64,000 nt of DNA from Streptomyces californicus (GCF_000717645.1 NZ_JNZZ01000013.1:62001-126000), one strand, 5' to 3'. Shown: positions 46,710 to 55,100, counted from the first letter of the stretch. Notes: generated from the sequence alone by a model not told the origin. Numbers and translations are program-made.

Positions 46710-47030
46710 TTGCCTGCCACCTCCCCGTAACGGACCTCGGCGACGAAGTCCGCGGATTACCGCCGGTCGAATCCCACCCTGTTCAGCGCGCCCCTGTGCA
46801 GGGTCTCACCACTGGGCATCGCCTGGCGGTACGCACCCCGATTCTTCCCTTCCCGGCCGCCGGTTGCGAACCCGGGGGCGGATCGGGGTGTCCCATGTCA
46901 CTTCGTCCCGTATCCCCGCACACCGGGCCGCGCGCGGTCGCCCGGACAGCCCCGGGCGCTCCCGTCCCGTACGGCCCCTGGGCGCTTCCCGTACGGCCTC
47001 GACGGCTACTGCGGGGGCGGCCCGGCGGTT

Positions 47031-47101
47031 ACGGGAGGAGTGCGGGCCACGGGAGGAGTGCGGGCCACCGGCGGGAGTGCGGGCTACGGGAGGAGTTCGG
47101 T
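47031..47101. repeat. 18-bp repeat, four copies, reaching into a gene end
   Basis: ACGGGAGGAGTGCGGGCC occurs at 47031-47048 and 47049-47066, then a 19-base variant (47067-47085) and a partial copy (47086-47101). The last copies hold the stop and final codons of the VOC gene that ends at 47084. Confidence 0.75.
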
Positions 47102-47893
47102 GGGCTGCAGGACGGCGAAGACGGCGCCCTGGTCGTCGTGGAGGACGGCCATCCGTCCGTAGGGGATGTCGAAGGGCGGCTGGGCGACCCGCCCGCCGAG
47201 CCGCACCGTCAGTTCGGCTGCGGCGTCGCAGTCGGCGACGGCGAAGTAGACGAGGAAGTAGCTGGGCAGCTCGGCCGGGAAGGCGTCCGTGATGACGCTG
47301 CGGCCGCCGATCGCGGTGTCCGGGCCGGGTTCGACGCCCTCGGGGGACCACATGCGGAAGTCGACCAGGGCCTCCGCGTCGTCGGAGACGTCGTGACCGG
47401 TCTCGTCCAGGTCGGTGCCCCGGAAGCCGAAGACCTTCTCGTAGAAGGGGTCCACCCGGTCCGGCTGCCGGGTGTACACCTCGGTCCAGCAGAAGGAGCC
47501 GGGTTCGTTCTGCTTCTCGAAGCCCTCGCGCTCCTCCGGCTGCCAGAGTCCGAAGACCGCGCCTCCGGGGTCGGCCGCCTGGGCCACGATCCCGGCGCGG
47601 CCCGCCCGGACCGGCTCGGTGATGATCTGGCCGCCGTGCTCGCGGATCGCGGCGACGGTGGCCCGGATGTCGTCGGTGGCGAAGTAGACGCCCCAGGTCG
47701 TGGGCATCCGGCCGTCCTTCTTGGCGGCGAGAGCGGCCACCAGGCGGCCCCCGCTGAACGCGTCGGCGAAGGGCATGCCGTCGCCCGCCCGGAAGGTCCA
47801 GCCGAAGAGTCCGCCGTAGAAGCGCTTGCCCGCTTCGAGGTCGGAGAGCTGCACGTCCGCCCAGCACGGCGCGGAATGCGCGAATGCGGCCAT
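47084..47893 (-). CDS. VOC-family (glyoxalase/bleomycin-resistance fold) protein
   Basis: This 269-residue protein has two VOC repeats, each starting with a W-x-x-(V/L)-x-T/L-x-D pattern (CWADVQLSDLEAGKRFYGGLFGW, and CWTEVYTRQPDRVDPFYEKVFGF). The tandem arrangement resembles Streptomyces hydroxylase-like glyoxalase proteins of unknown function. ATG 47893 (MAAFAHSAPCW) is chosen for the domain start and a GGAAGGA ribosome site. A GTG at 47944 would add a low-complexity lead. Substrate and metal are unknown. Confidence 0.85.
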   Translation of the reverse strand: MAAFAHSAPCWADVQLSDLEAGKRFYGGLFGWTFRAGDGMPFADAFSGGRLVAALAAKKDGRMPTTWGVYFATDDIRATVAAIREHGGQIITEPVRAGRAGIVAQAADPGGAVFGLWQPEEREGFEKQNEPGSFCWTEVYTRQPDRVDPFYEKVFGFRGTDLDETGHDVSDDAEALVDFRMWSPEGVEPGPDTAIGGRSVITDAFPAELPSYFLVYFAVADCDAAAELTVRLGGRVAQPPFDIPYGRMAVLHDDQGAVFAVLQPTELLP

Positions 47894-47957
47894 GGGACCG
47901 GGTCCTTCCGTCGCGGTGGCGCGGTGACGTGTTCGCGTGCTCACGTACGGACCTGTT

Positions 47958-48003
47958 CACGTGCTGACCCGCTCACGTGCTCGCGTACCGATGTGCTCAC
48001 GTG
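47958..48003. repeat. CACGTG-containing repeats upstream of the VOC gene
   Basis: Palindromic CACGTG occurs at 47958-47963, 47974-47979 and 47998-48003 within a run of TCACGTGCTC-like decamers. It may be an operator array or simple sequence drift. It lies 65-110 bases upstream of the VOC start codon. Confidence 0.5.
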
Positions 48004-48140
48004 CTCACGCGGCGAGGCAGTGATGTGGTGATGCCCGTCACAGTCAACGTAGCGTCGCACCCGGACCCGCGCGCCCCGAACGCACCCATAGGGAACGTTT
48101 GCCCGATCGGTGAAGGGGGCGTCCACTCCATGAACGAAGG

Positions 48141-48162
48141 TTGTCCACCGGCGTTGTCCACA
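48141..48162 (+). promoter_or_regulatory. Two DnaA-box-like 9-mers
   Basis: TTGTCCACC (48141-48149) and TTGTCCACA (48154-48162) lie 13 bases apart in the same orientation, followed by TGTTGATAACACTTA. The Streptomyces DnaA box consensus is TTGTCCACA. No dnaA or dnaN is near, so this is not oriC. The rest of 47894-48392 shows no gene. Confidence 0.55.
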
Positions 48163-48392
48163 GGCTGTTGATAACACTTACGCCGGACCGCACCTCCGCC
48201 TCACCGGCCTGACGCCGCACCGCCTCCGGCTCCGGCGAACCCCGCCCGCGGGCCCGGCGCCGCCCATCCGCACCCCGCGTGTCGGCGGCCGAAAAGCATC
48301 GCTCGCTGCCCCCACACCCCGCTGATCCTGGGGCGTTCCCCATTTGCAGTCGGCCGAATCGCGCTCCCGACACCCCTCGGTAAGCTGACGGC

Positions 48393-49040
48393 ATGACAGG
48401 ACAAGTACGCACCGTCGACGGCCGCGTGGCCGGTCGACGCGGTCAGGCGACGCGGCAGAAGTTGCTCGACTGCCTCAGCGAGATGCTCAGCTCCTCGCCG
48501 TACCGGGACGTCAAAGTCATCGACGTCGCCCGGAAGGCCGGGACTTCACCCGCGACTTTCTACCAGTACTTCCCCGACGTGGAGGGCGCCGTCCTCGAAA
48601 TCGCCGAGGAGGTCGCCAAGGAGGGGGCCGGACTGACCGAACTGGTCGCCGGCCGCTCGTGGGTCGGCAAGGCCGGCTGGACGACCTCCGAGCAACTCGT
48701 CGAGGGGTTCCTCGACTTCTGGCGCCACAACGACGCGATCCTCCGCGTGATCGACCTCGGCGCGGCCGAGGGTGACAAGCGGTTCTACAAGATCCGCATG
48801 AAGATCCTGAACTCGGTCACCAACTCGCTCACGGATTCCGTGAAGGAGCTCCAGAGCAAGGGCAAGGTCGACAAGGACGTCAGCCCCGCGGCGATGGCGG
48901 GTTCCCTGGTGGCGATGCTGGCGGCGGTCGCCTCGCACCAGAAGGGCTTCACCACCTGGGGCGTGAAGCAGGCCGAACTGCGGCCCAACCTGGCGCTGTT
49001 GGTCCACCTCGGCATCACCGGCAAGAAGCCGACGAAGTAA
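48393..49040 (+). CDS. TetR-family regulator (candidate controller of the acyl-CoA genes)
   Basis: This 215-residue repressor has the HTH segment RGQATRQKLLDCLSEMLSSSPYRDVKVIDVARKAGTSPATFYQYFPDVEGAV and a C-terminal helical domain ending HQKGFTTWGVKQAELRPNLALLVHLG. The start ATG 48393 lies inside a weak copy of the regulon palindrome (48385-48399, CTGACG-GCA-TGACAG). It sits beside the acyl-CoA dehydrogenase group and is the nearest regulator to several palindrome-bearing promoters. That it binds the CTGACG sites is an inference only. Confidence 0.9.
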   Translation: MTGQVRTVDGRVAGRRGQATRQKLLDCLSEMLSSSPYRDVKVIDVARKAGTSPATFYQYFPDVEGAVLEIAEEVAKEGAGLTELVAGRSWVGKAGWTTSEQLVEGFLDFWRHNDAILRVIDLGAAEGDKRFYKIRMKILNSVTNSLTDSVKELQSKGKVDKDVSPAAMAGSLVAMLAAVASHQKGFTTWGVKQAELRPNLALLVHLGITGKKPTK

Positions 49041-49045
49041 GCGGG

Positions 49046-49082
49046 CCGGGGCGCGGGGACCGATCGGTCCCGTACGCCCCGG
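49046..49082. terminator. Bidirectional terminator between TetR and the oxidoreductase
   Basis: CCGGGGCG pairs with CGCCCCGG, enclosing the perfect palindrome GGGACCGATCGGTCCC (49056-49071). It serves the two converging genes. Confidence 0.75.
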
Positions 49083-49213
49083 CTGCCGGATGCCCACGTC
49101 GGCCACGTCGGCCGCGTCCTCCACGTCCTGTCTCACCGGCGGCGGACCGCCCGCGCACCCAGCGGGCGGTCCGCCGTCGGCGTACCCGGGGCGGGTCTCG
49201 GCCCGCCCACCCC

Positions 49214-49831
49214 CTACCGGCGCTCCAGCCGGAACAGCCGGATCTCCCGCTCCAGCCGCCGCTGGTACGCCGCGTACGGCGGCCAGAACACGAGCGCCGC
49301 CTCCCATACCCGGGCCCGCTCCTCGCCCTCCAGCAGGGTCGCGCGTACGGGGATGTCCCGGCCGCGCCAGTTGACGACGGCCTCGTCCGGGCGGGCCAGC
49401 AGGTTGGCGGTCCAGGCCGGGTGACCGGTGCGGCCGAAGTTGCTGCCGACCAGGATCCAGGCGCCCTCCACCTTCCCCTCCGGCATGCAGGCGAGCGGGG
49501 TCGTCCTCGGGCGGCCCGTGCGCGCCCCGGGCACCGTGAGGACGAGCCCCGGCAGCATCCGGGCGCTGAGCAGCACCTTTCCCCGGGTGAGCCGGTGCAC
49601 GGCCCGGTCCAGGACGGGCACCACGTGCGGGGCGGTCCGGGCGAAGGCGCGGGTCGCGGAGACCCGCTGGACCAGCCGGACACCCCGGCCGGGCGCCGGG
49701 GCGGACCCGCTGGCGCGGTCTCGGGAGTGGGCTCGGTCGCGGTCGCGGTCGTGGGTGCGGGCTCGGTCGTGGGCTCGGTCGCGGTCGCGGTCACGGTCGT
49801 GGTCGCGGTCGTGGTCGCGGTCGTGGGCCAT
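49214..49831 (-). CDS. Nitroreductase-family deazaflavin (F420)-dependent oxidoreductase
   Basis: This 205-residue protein has a Ddn-like split-barrel (about 60-205) typical of F420-dependent oxidoreductases: LVLTVPGARTGRPRTTPLACMPEGK, ILVGSNFGRTGHPAWTANLLARP, and WPPYAAYQRRLEREI at the end. The N-terminal 45 residues are a run of His-Asp-Arg-Asp repeats encoded by hexamers and are unusual. The ATG at 49831 shares one base with the dehydrogenase stop (TGATG), so the two are coupled. The enzyme probably acts in the same acyl or steroid-like catabolic pathway. Confidence 0.88.
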   Translation of the reverse strand: MAHDRDHDRDHDRDRDRDRAHDRARTHDRDRDRAHSRDRASGSAPAPGRGVRLVQRVSATRAFARTAPHVVPVLDRAVHRLTRGKVLLSARMLPGLVLTVPGARTGRPRTTPLACMPEGKVEGAWILVGSNFGRTGHPAWTANLLARPDEAVVNWRGRDIPVRATLLEGEERARVWEAALVFWPPYAAYQRRLEREIRLFRLERR

Positions 49832-51147
49832 CACACGCCCGCCCCGTGCGCGGAGCCCGCCCGCGACGCGACGCCCGGCGGCGACGCGGAGCCCGCCCCG
49901 GCCTCAGCACCGGACGCGGCCCCGGGCCCGGCGAGCGCCGTCGTCGCGGCGAGCGCCGTCGCCCCGGCGGCGGGGGTCACCCGATCGGCCCCGAAGAGGC
50001 CGGCCCGTCGCGCCGCGTGGTCGCGCAGCCGGTGGACCGGGCCGAACAGCAGCTCGTCGCCGGCCGCCCGCTTGAAGTAGCGGTGCGCCACGTGTTCCCA
50101 GGTGAAGCCGATGCCGCCGTGCAACTGGATGGCCTCGCCGGTGGTGATCCGGGCCGCCTCCAGCGCCTGGGCGAGGGCGAGCGGTCCGGCCTCCGGGTCG
50201 CGGGCGGCGTGGTAGGCGGCGGACCGGGCCGCCTCGACCCGTACGTACAGGTCGGCGATGCGGTGCTTGACGGCCTGGAACGACCCGACGGGCCTGCCGA
50301 ACTGCTCGCGCGTCTTCACGTACTCCACGGTGCGCTCCAGGGCGCTCGCCGCCGTCCCGACCGCTTCGGCGGCGAGGAGCGCGGCGACCGTGCGACCGGT
50401 GGCGGCGAGAGCCCCGGCCGCGTCGGCGGTGCCGTCCGCGCCGAGGAGTTCGGCGGGCGCCTCGCGCAGTTCGACGCGGGCCAGGGGGCGGGTCTCGTCG
50501 AGGGCGGTGAGCCGGGTGCGGACCACCCCGGGCGCGTCGCCGGGGACCAGGAACAGCTGCGTACGGCTGCGCGGGTAGCCCCCGGTGTGGGCGGCGACCA
50601 CGAGCAGCCCGGCGCTGTGCCCGTCCAGGACCCGTTCGGCCTCCCCGTAGAGCAGCCGGGCGCCCCGCTCCTCGCGGGCCTGGATCCCCCCGGCCCGGCC
50701 GCCGCCCGCCCAGGCCCCGTCGAGGTTGTCGCCGATGAGGCCGAGGGCGAGGGCGAGCGAGCCGCCGGGCAGGACCAGGGCGGCGGTGAGGTCGCCGGCG
50801 GCGATCCGGGGCAGCAGGGCGGCCCGCTGGTCCGGGGTGCCGAGGGCGGCGATCAGGGGCGCGGCGAGGCTGGAGGTGGCGAGCAGCGGTGTGGGCAGCA
50901 GGGCGCGCCCGGCCTCCTCGCACACGAGGGCCGACTCGGTGGCCCCGCAGCCGGCCCCGCCGTACTCCTCCGGGAGCGCGAGGCCCGGCAGCCCGAGCTC
51001 CTCGGCGAGCCTGCGCCACAGGTCCGGGTCGTGGCCCTCGGCGGTGCGCACCGCGGCGGGGATCGCTTCGGGCCCTCCGCTCCGGGCGAGGAGGTCTCTC
51101 AGCGTGCGGCGGATCGCGTGCTGCTCTGCGGTGAGGGCGGCGTCCAT
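49831..51147 (-). CDS. Acyl-CoA dehydrogenase (FadE-like)
   Basis: This FAD-dependent dehydrogenase has 438 residues. Visible segments are EELGLPGLALPEEYGGAGCGA near the start, FGRPVGSFQAVKHRIADLYV, the C-terminal catalytic-loop region QLHGGIGFTWEHVAHRYFKRA and the trailing helix. The pattern resembles the half-size FadE proteins of steroid and lipid-CoA degradation. The last 45 residues are Ala/Gly-rich. It is the first gene of a two-gene minus-strand operon with the deazaflavin oxidoreductase, and a weak operator copy lies upstream (51189-51203). Confidence 0.9.
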   Translation of the reverse strand: MDAALTAEQHAIRRTLRDLLARSGGPEAIPAAVRTAEGHDPDLWRRLAEELGLPGLALPEEYGGAGCGATESALVCEEAGRALLPTPLLATSSLAAPLIAALGTPDQRAALLPRIAAGDLTAALVLPGGSLALALGLIGDNLDGAWAGGGRAGGIQAREERGARLLYGEAERVLDGHSAGLLVVAAHTGGYPRSRTQLFLVPGDAPGVVRTRLTALDETRPLARVELREAPAELLGADGTADAAGALAATGRTVAALLAAEAVGTAASALERTVEYVKTREQFGRPVGSFQAVKHRIADLYVRVEAARSAAYHAARDPEAGPLALAQALEAARITTGEAIQLHGGIGFTWEHVAHRYFKRAAGDELLFGPVHRLRDHAARRAGLFGADRVTPAAGATALAATTALAGPGAASGAEAGAGSASPPGVASRAGSAHGAGV

Positions 51148-51188
51148 CGGCGGGCTCCCTTCCCCTCGGGGACCGACGGCCCCACGAA

Positions 51189-51203
51189 CTGACGCCCCAT
51201 CAC
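51189..51203. promoter_or_regulatory. Degenerate operator copy (site E) upstream of the acyl-CoA dehydrogenase
   Basis: On the minus strand GTGATG-GGG-CGTCAG matches the shared palindrome with two mismatches and resembles site C (CTGATG-TAC-CGTCAG) most closely. It is 42 bases upstream of the dehydrogenase start codon. Confidence 0.45.
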
Positions 51204-51345
51204 ATTAGGTCCAGAGCACGGCATTTCACAGATGCGCGCAGCAACGGGCGGCGCGACCGTCAGGCGTACGAGGTCACGGCATCGCGGAGCCGAGGAGCCA
51301 CGGGGGGCACGCACTTCGGGCTTGCGGGACTACGGGCCCACAGGG

Positions 51346-51376
51346 TTGCGGCAACCACTATCTGATGTACCGTCAG
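51346..51376 (+). promoter_or_regulatory. Leaderless promoter with operator (site C) of the second thiolase
   Basis: The -35 TTGCGG (51346-51351) and -10 TACCGT (51368-51373) are 16 bases apart, with the -10 eight bases before the ATG at 51382. The palindrome CTGATGTACCGTCAG (51362-51376) covers the -10. Confidence 0.65.
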
Positions 51377-51381
51377 ATTTC

Positions 51382-52572
51382 ATGACCTCTGCCCCCCGAG
51401 CCTCCTCCTCCCGCCCCCGCCGGGTCGCCGTCGTCGGTGTGGCGCTCGCGGACTGCGGTCGCGTCGACGACGCCACCCCGTACGCCCTGCACGCCCAGGC
51501 CGCCCGCCGCGCCCTCGCCGACTCCGGCCTCGACCGCTCGGTCGTGGACGGCTTCGCCTCCGCCGGGCTCGGGGCCCTCGCCCCGGTGGAGGTCGCCGAG
51601 TACCTGGGGCTGCGGCCCACCTGGATCGACTCGACGGCGGTGGGCGGGGCCACCTGGGAGGTGATGGCCGCCCACGCGGCGGACGCCGTCGCGGCGGGGC
51701 GGGCGCGCGCGGTGCTCCTGGTGTACGGCTCGACGGCGCGGGCCGACATCAGGGCGGGCCGCCGCACGTCGAACCTGTCCTTCGGGGCGCGGGGCCCGCT
51801 CCAGTTCGAAGTGCCGTACGGCCACAGCCTGATCGCCAAGTACGCGATGGCCGCCCGCCGCCACATGCACCAGTACGGCACGACGCTGGAGCAGCTCGCG
51901 GAGGTGGCGGTGACGGCGCGGGCGAACGCGGCGGCGAACCCGGAGGCGATGTTCCGGGAGCCGGTCACGGTGGACGAGGTGCTGGCGGGACCGATGATCG
52001 CGGACCCGTTCACCAAGCTGCACTGCTGCGTCCGCAGCGACGGGGGGTGCGCGGTGCTCCTGGCCGCCGAGGAGTACGTACCGGACACGGCGAAGGCTCC
52101 GGTGTGGGTGCTCGGCACCGGGGAGCACACCTCCCACGCCACGATGTCCGAGTGGGAGGACTTCACGGTCTCCCCGGCCGCCGTGTCCGGCCGCCTCGCG
52201 TTCGAGCGGGCCGGGGTGGGACCTGCCGATGTCGATCTGGCGGAGATCTATGACGCGTTCACGTACATGACGCTGGTGACCTTGGAGGACCTGGGGTTCT
52301 GCGCCAAGGGCGAAGGCGGCGCGTTCGTGGAGAAGGGCCGCACCGGTCTGCGCGGCGAGCTCCCGGTGAACACGGACGGCGGCGGCCTCTCCGCCTGCCA
52401 CCCCGGGATGCGCGGGCTGTTCCTGCTGGTGGAAGCGGTCCGGCAACTGCGCGGCGAGGCGGGGGCTCGCCAGGTCCGCAAGGCCGGGGACCGCCTCCCG
52501 GAGCTGGCGGTGGCGTCGGGGACGGGCGGCTGGTTCTGCTCGTCGGGGACGGTGGTGCTGGGGCGGGGGTGA
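51382..52572 (+). CDS. Thiolase-like lipid-transfer protein (second copy)
   Basis: This 396-residue SCP-x/Ltp-type protein is related to that at 40142: RRVAVVGVALADCG, VGGATWEVMAAHAADAVAAG (the usual nucleophile position has no Cys, as in non-thiolytic members), FTKLHCCVRSDGG, DAFTYMTLVTLEDLGFCAKGEGG, and LPVNTDGGGLSACHPGM. Unlike the first, it has no DUF35 partner next door; the DUF35 gene at 58750 under the same type of operator is a candidate partner. It starts at ATG 51382 directly after the operator, probably on a leaderless transcript. Confidence 0.88.
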   Translation: MTSAPRASSSRPRRVAVVGVALADCGRVDDATPYALHAQAARRALADSGLDRSVVDGFASAGLGALAPVEVAEYLGLRPTWIDSTAVGGATWEVMAAHAADAVAAGRARAVLLVYGSTARADIRAGRRTSNLSFGARGPLQFEVPYGHSLIAKYAMAARRHMHQYGTTLEQLAEVAVTARANAAANPEAMFREPVTVDEVLAGPMIADPFTKLHCCVRSDGGCAVLLAAEEYVPDTAKAPVWVLGTGEHTSHATMSEWEDFTVSPAAVSGRLAFERAGVGPADVDLAEIYDAFTYMTLVTLEDLGFCAKGEGGAFVEKGRTGLRGELPVNTDGGGLSACHPGMRGLFLLVEAVRQLRGEAGARQVRKAGDRLPELAVASGTGGWFCSSGTVVLGRG

Positions 52573-52624
52573 GCGGGGGCGAGCGCGTGCCAAGGCGGGC
52601 GGAGTAGGGGCCGGGGCCTCGACT

Positions 52625-53029
52625 TCACAGCCCGATGACGGTGACCGAGTGCTCCAGTCCCTTGAAGTCGTCGGGGTTGCGGGTGAAAAGCGGCAGGCCC
52701 CGGACCGATGCGATGGACGCGATCATCAGGTCCATACGGCGCGGCCGGGGGTCGCGCCGGGCCGCGACAACGAGAGCGGCAAGGGTTCCGTACCGTGCGG
52801 CGGCGTCCCCGTCGAAGGGCAGCGGTTCGAAGTCCGCCACGGCCGCGCCCAGCTTCTCCATCCGGGCCGCCCGGACCAGCGGGTCCCTGGCCATGGCCAC
52901 ACCCTGCTGGAGTTCGGCCAGGGAGACCGCCGTCAGGGCGGGCAGCATGGGCAGCCGCTCCGGCTCCAGCAAGCCGAGGTCGATGTACGTACAGGTGTCA
53001 AGCACTCCCGTGCGGTGCCGCTCAGCCAC
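52625..53029 (-). CDS. PIN-domain toxin (VapC-like ribonuclease)
   Basis: This 134-residue PIN nuclease has the acidic metal-binding residues in place: Asp11 (LDTCTYID), Glu39 (SLAELQQG), Asp100 (RRMDLMIAS) and Asp120/121 (TRNPDDF). The GTG at 53029 overlaps the antitoxin end by eight bases (GTGGCTGA), so expression is coupled. It is predicted to cleave RNA when freed from its antitoxin. The longer open frame upstream is the antitoxin gene out of frame. Confidence 0.9.
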   Translation of the reverse strand: MAERHRTGVLDTCTYIDLGLLEPERLPMLPALTAVSLAELQQGVAMARDPLVRAARMEKLGAAVADFEPLPFDGDAAARYGTLAALVVAARRDPRPRRMDLMIASIASVRGLPLFTRNPDDFKGLEHSVTVIGL

Positions 53030-53300
53030 CGTCGCGCCCCCACGCATCGTCGTCACCGACCCGGTCCTCCGTGCCCAGGAACTCGTCCGCCTCACGGCGC
53101 AGCAGGCCGCTGTCCACCTGCGGCAGTCGACGGTGGCGAGCCACGAGTTCCTCCGCGCCAAGCTGTCGCTTGCGGTTGAGCGGGCGCAATTCAGCGACCT
53201 CTACGCCGTTCCGGGTGATGTGAAAGGTCTCCCCCGCCTCCACGGCGTCCATGACCTCGGCGGACTTGTTGCGGAACTCCCTCTGCGTGATGGTCTTCAT
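53022..53300 (-). CDS. Phd/YefM-family antitoxin
   Basis: This 92-residue antitoxin starts MKTITQREFRNKSAEVMDAVEAGETFHITRNGVEVAELRPL, the classic Phd/YefM DNA-binding and dimer domain. The acidic C-terminal half (about 55-92) should wrap the toxin. The ATG at 53300 is six bases from a -10 box, so the transcript is probably leaderless. It presumably represses its own promoter through the palindrome at 53307-53337. Confidence 0.92.
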   Translation of the reverse strand: MKTITQREFRNKSAEVMDAVEAGETFHITRNGVEVAELRPLNRKRQLGAEELVARHRRLPQVDSGLLRREADEFLGTEDRVGDDDAWGRDGG

Positions 53301-53306
53301 CTCCTC

Positions 53307-53337
53307 ATCGTAGCGCGGCGTGTCTCAGCGTGCTACG
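53307..53337 (-). promoter_or_regulatory. Toxin-antitoxin promoter and operator
   Basis: On the minus strand the -10 TACGAT (53307-53312) is six bases before the antitoxin ATG. An inverted repeat, CGTAGC (53309-53314) with GCTACG (53332-53337), overlaps it, fitting autorepression. Confidence 0.6.
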
Positions 53338-53372
53338 CACCTTTCCCCGACCCCGTGCGGTCCAATGGCCTG

Positions 53373-54104
53373 ATGAGCGTCCACACGGAGCCCGTCCTCC
53401 CCGCCGCCTTCGACGACCTCCTGCACGCCCAGCGCGTCTGGGACACCGAGCTGCCCGCCTTCGATCCGGAGCCGGCCCCGCCCGCCCCTCTCCCCCTCTT
53501 CCACGCCTGGTTCGCCGAGGCCGTGGCCGCCGGGCAGACCGAGCCGCACGCGATGTCCCTGGCCACGGTGGACGCCGAGGGCCTGCCCGACGTCCGCACG
53601 CTGCTCCTGCACGGCGCGGACGAGCGCGGCTTCCACTTCGCCACCCACGCCACCAGCGCCAAGGGCCACCAGCTCGCCGCCCACCCGCACGCGGCCCTCG
53701 GCTTCTACTGGCCCGCGCAAGGCCGGCAGGTACGGGTGCGGGGCCCGGTCGTCCGCTGCACGCCCGCCGAGAGCCACGCCGACCTGCACGCCCGGTCCAC
53801 GGGGGCGCTCGCCGCGGCCCTGACCGGGGCGCAGAGCGAGGTCGTCGGATCGGTGGCGGAGCTGCACCGGGCGGCGGACGCGGCCTGGGAGCGGGCGACG
53901 GCGGAACCGGATGCGGAGGCCCCGACCTGGACCCGGTACGTGGTCGAGCCGGCCGAGGTGGAGTTCTTCCAGGGCGACGCCCGGCGCCGGCACATCCGGC
54001 TGCGCTACCGCCGCGCCGGGGACGGAGACGGGGACAGGGGCAGGGGCAGGGCCGGGGGCGGGGCGGCGGGCGTCGGCTGGACCCGCGAGCTGCTCTGGCC
54101 CTGA
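53373..54104 (+). CDS. Pyridoxamine 5'-phosphate oxidase-like flavin protein
   Basis: This 243-residue split-barrel protein is of the PdxH group. AMSLATVDAEGLPDVRTLLLHG, FHFATHATSAKGHQLAAHPHAALGFYW (FMN-binding) and VRVRGPVVRCTPAESHADL match PNPOx proteins, and the C-terminal WTRYVVEPAEVEFFQGDARRRHIRLRYRR matches the dimerisation domain. It could oxidise pyridoxamine phosphate or be one of the many PdxH-like proteins of other function. A Gly/Asp/Arg-rich insert lies near the end. ATG 53373 has no clear ribosome site. Confidence 0.85.
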   Translation: MSVHTEPVLPAAFDDLLHAQRVWDTELPAFDPEPAPPAPLPLFHAWFAEAVAAGQTEPHAMSLATVDAEGLPDVRTLLLHGADERGFHFATHATSAKGHQLAAHPHAALGFYWPAQGRQVRVRGPVVRCTPAESHADLHARSTGALAAALTGAQSEVVGSVAELHRAADAAWERATAEPDAEAPTWTRYVVEPAEVEFFQGDARRRHIRLRYRRAGDGDGDRGRGRAGGGAAGVGWTRELLWP

Positions 54105-54191
54105 ACGGCCCGGCCCAGTCACTTAACCCGGTTTCAACAAGAAAGGGGCACTATGGGAGGCAGGTGAGAGGTGAGCTGTTGGGAGGCACCG

Positions 54192-55100
54192 ATGCCACGA
54201 GCCCGTTCGCGCTATGCCCCGGACCGGGGCCTGACCGGCCGCATGGTCACCACCATGTTCCTGATCGGCCTGCTCTACGTCGTCTTCGTGGGCGTGCTCC
54301 TCGCGGCCCTGCGGGGCTCCTGGCCGATCATCCTGATCATCACGGGCGGCATGTTCGTCGCCCAGTTCTGGTTCAGCGACCGGATCGCCGCCTACGGGAT
54401 GGGGGCTCGCGAGGTCACCCCCGAACAGGCCCCCGAGCTGCACGGCACCATCGACCGCATCTGCGCCCTGGCGGACATGCCGAAGCCCCGGGTCGCCATC
54501 GCCGAGAGCGACGTACCGAACGCGTTCGCCACCGGCCGCAGCGAGAAGACCGCCCTGGTGTGCGCGACGACGGGACTGCTGCGCCGGCTGGAGCCGGAGG
54601 AGCTGGAAGGGGTCCTCGCCCACGAGATGTCGCACGTCACGCACCGGGACGTCGCGGTCATGACGATCGCCTCGTTCCTCGGCGTGCTGGCGGGCATCAT
54701 CACCCGGATCGCCCTGTGGGGCGGGTTCGCCCGCAGCCGGCCGGGGAACGACCCGGCCGGCATCCTGCTCCTGCTCATCCCGCTGATCAGCGCCGTCGTC
54801 TACGCGATCAGCTTCCTGCTGACCCGGCTGCTCTCCCGCTACCGCGAGCTGTCCGCCGACCGGGCCGCCGCCCTGCTCACCGGGCGCCCCTCGGCGCTCG
54901 CCTCGGCCCTGACGAAGGTCAGCGGGCAGATGGCCCGCATCCCGACGGAGGACCTGCGGAAGGCGGAGCCGTACAACGCTTTCTACTTCCTGCCGGCGTT
55001 CTCGGCGAAGGAGTCGCTGGGGCGGATGTTCTCCACGCACCCGACGCTGGAACAGCGCCTGGACCAGCTCTCCCGCATCTCCACCGACCTGTCCCGCTGA
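54192..55100 (+). CDS. htpX: Membrane zinc metalloprotease HtpX
   Basis: This M48-family endopeptidase of membrane-protein quality control has 302 residues. It has two N-terminal helices (MVTTMFLIGLLYVVFVGVLLAAL and WPIILIITGGMFVAQFW), zinc motif HEMSH (144-148), two further helices (ASFLGVLAGIITRIAL and ILLLLIPLISAVVYAISFLL), and the downstream zinc ligand Glu in YRELSADRAAA. ATG 54192 has GGGAGG six bases upstream. It is followed after 37 bases by pspAB, the usual actinobacterial pairing. Confidence 0.94.
   Translation: MPRARSRYAPDRGLTGRMVTTMFLIGLLYVVFVGVLLAALRGSWPIILIITGGMFVAQFWFSDRIAAYGMGAREVTPEQAPELHGTIDRICALADMPKPRVAIAESDVPNAFATGRSEKTALVCATTGLLRRLEPEELEGVLAHEMSHVTHRDVAVMTIASFLGVLAGIITRIALWGGFARSRPGNDPAGILLLLIPLISAVVYAISFLLTRLLSRYRELSADRAAALLTGRPSALASALTKVSGQMARIPTEDLRKAEPYNAFYFLPAFSAKESLGRMFSTHPTLEQRLDQLSRISTDLSR

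Noticed and set aside
46802..46890. Possible tRNA-like stretch with GGTTGCGAACCCGG
   Set aside because: No acceptor stem or anticodon arm can be matched to it; the T-loop-like sequence is chance.
48141..48176. Chromosome origin
   Set aside because: Only two DnaA boxes and no dnaA, dnaN or gyr genes nearby.
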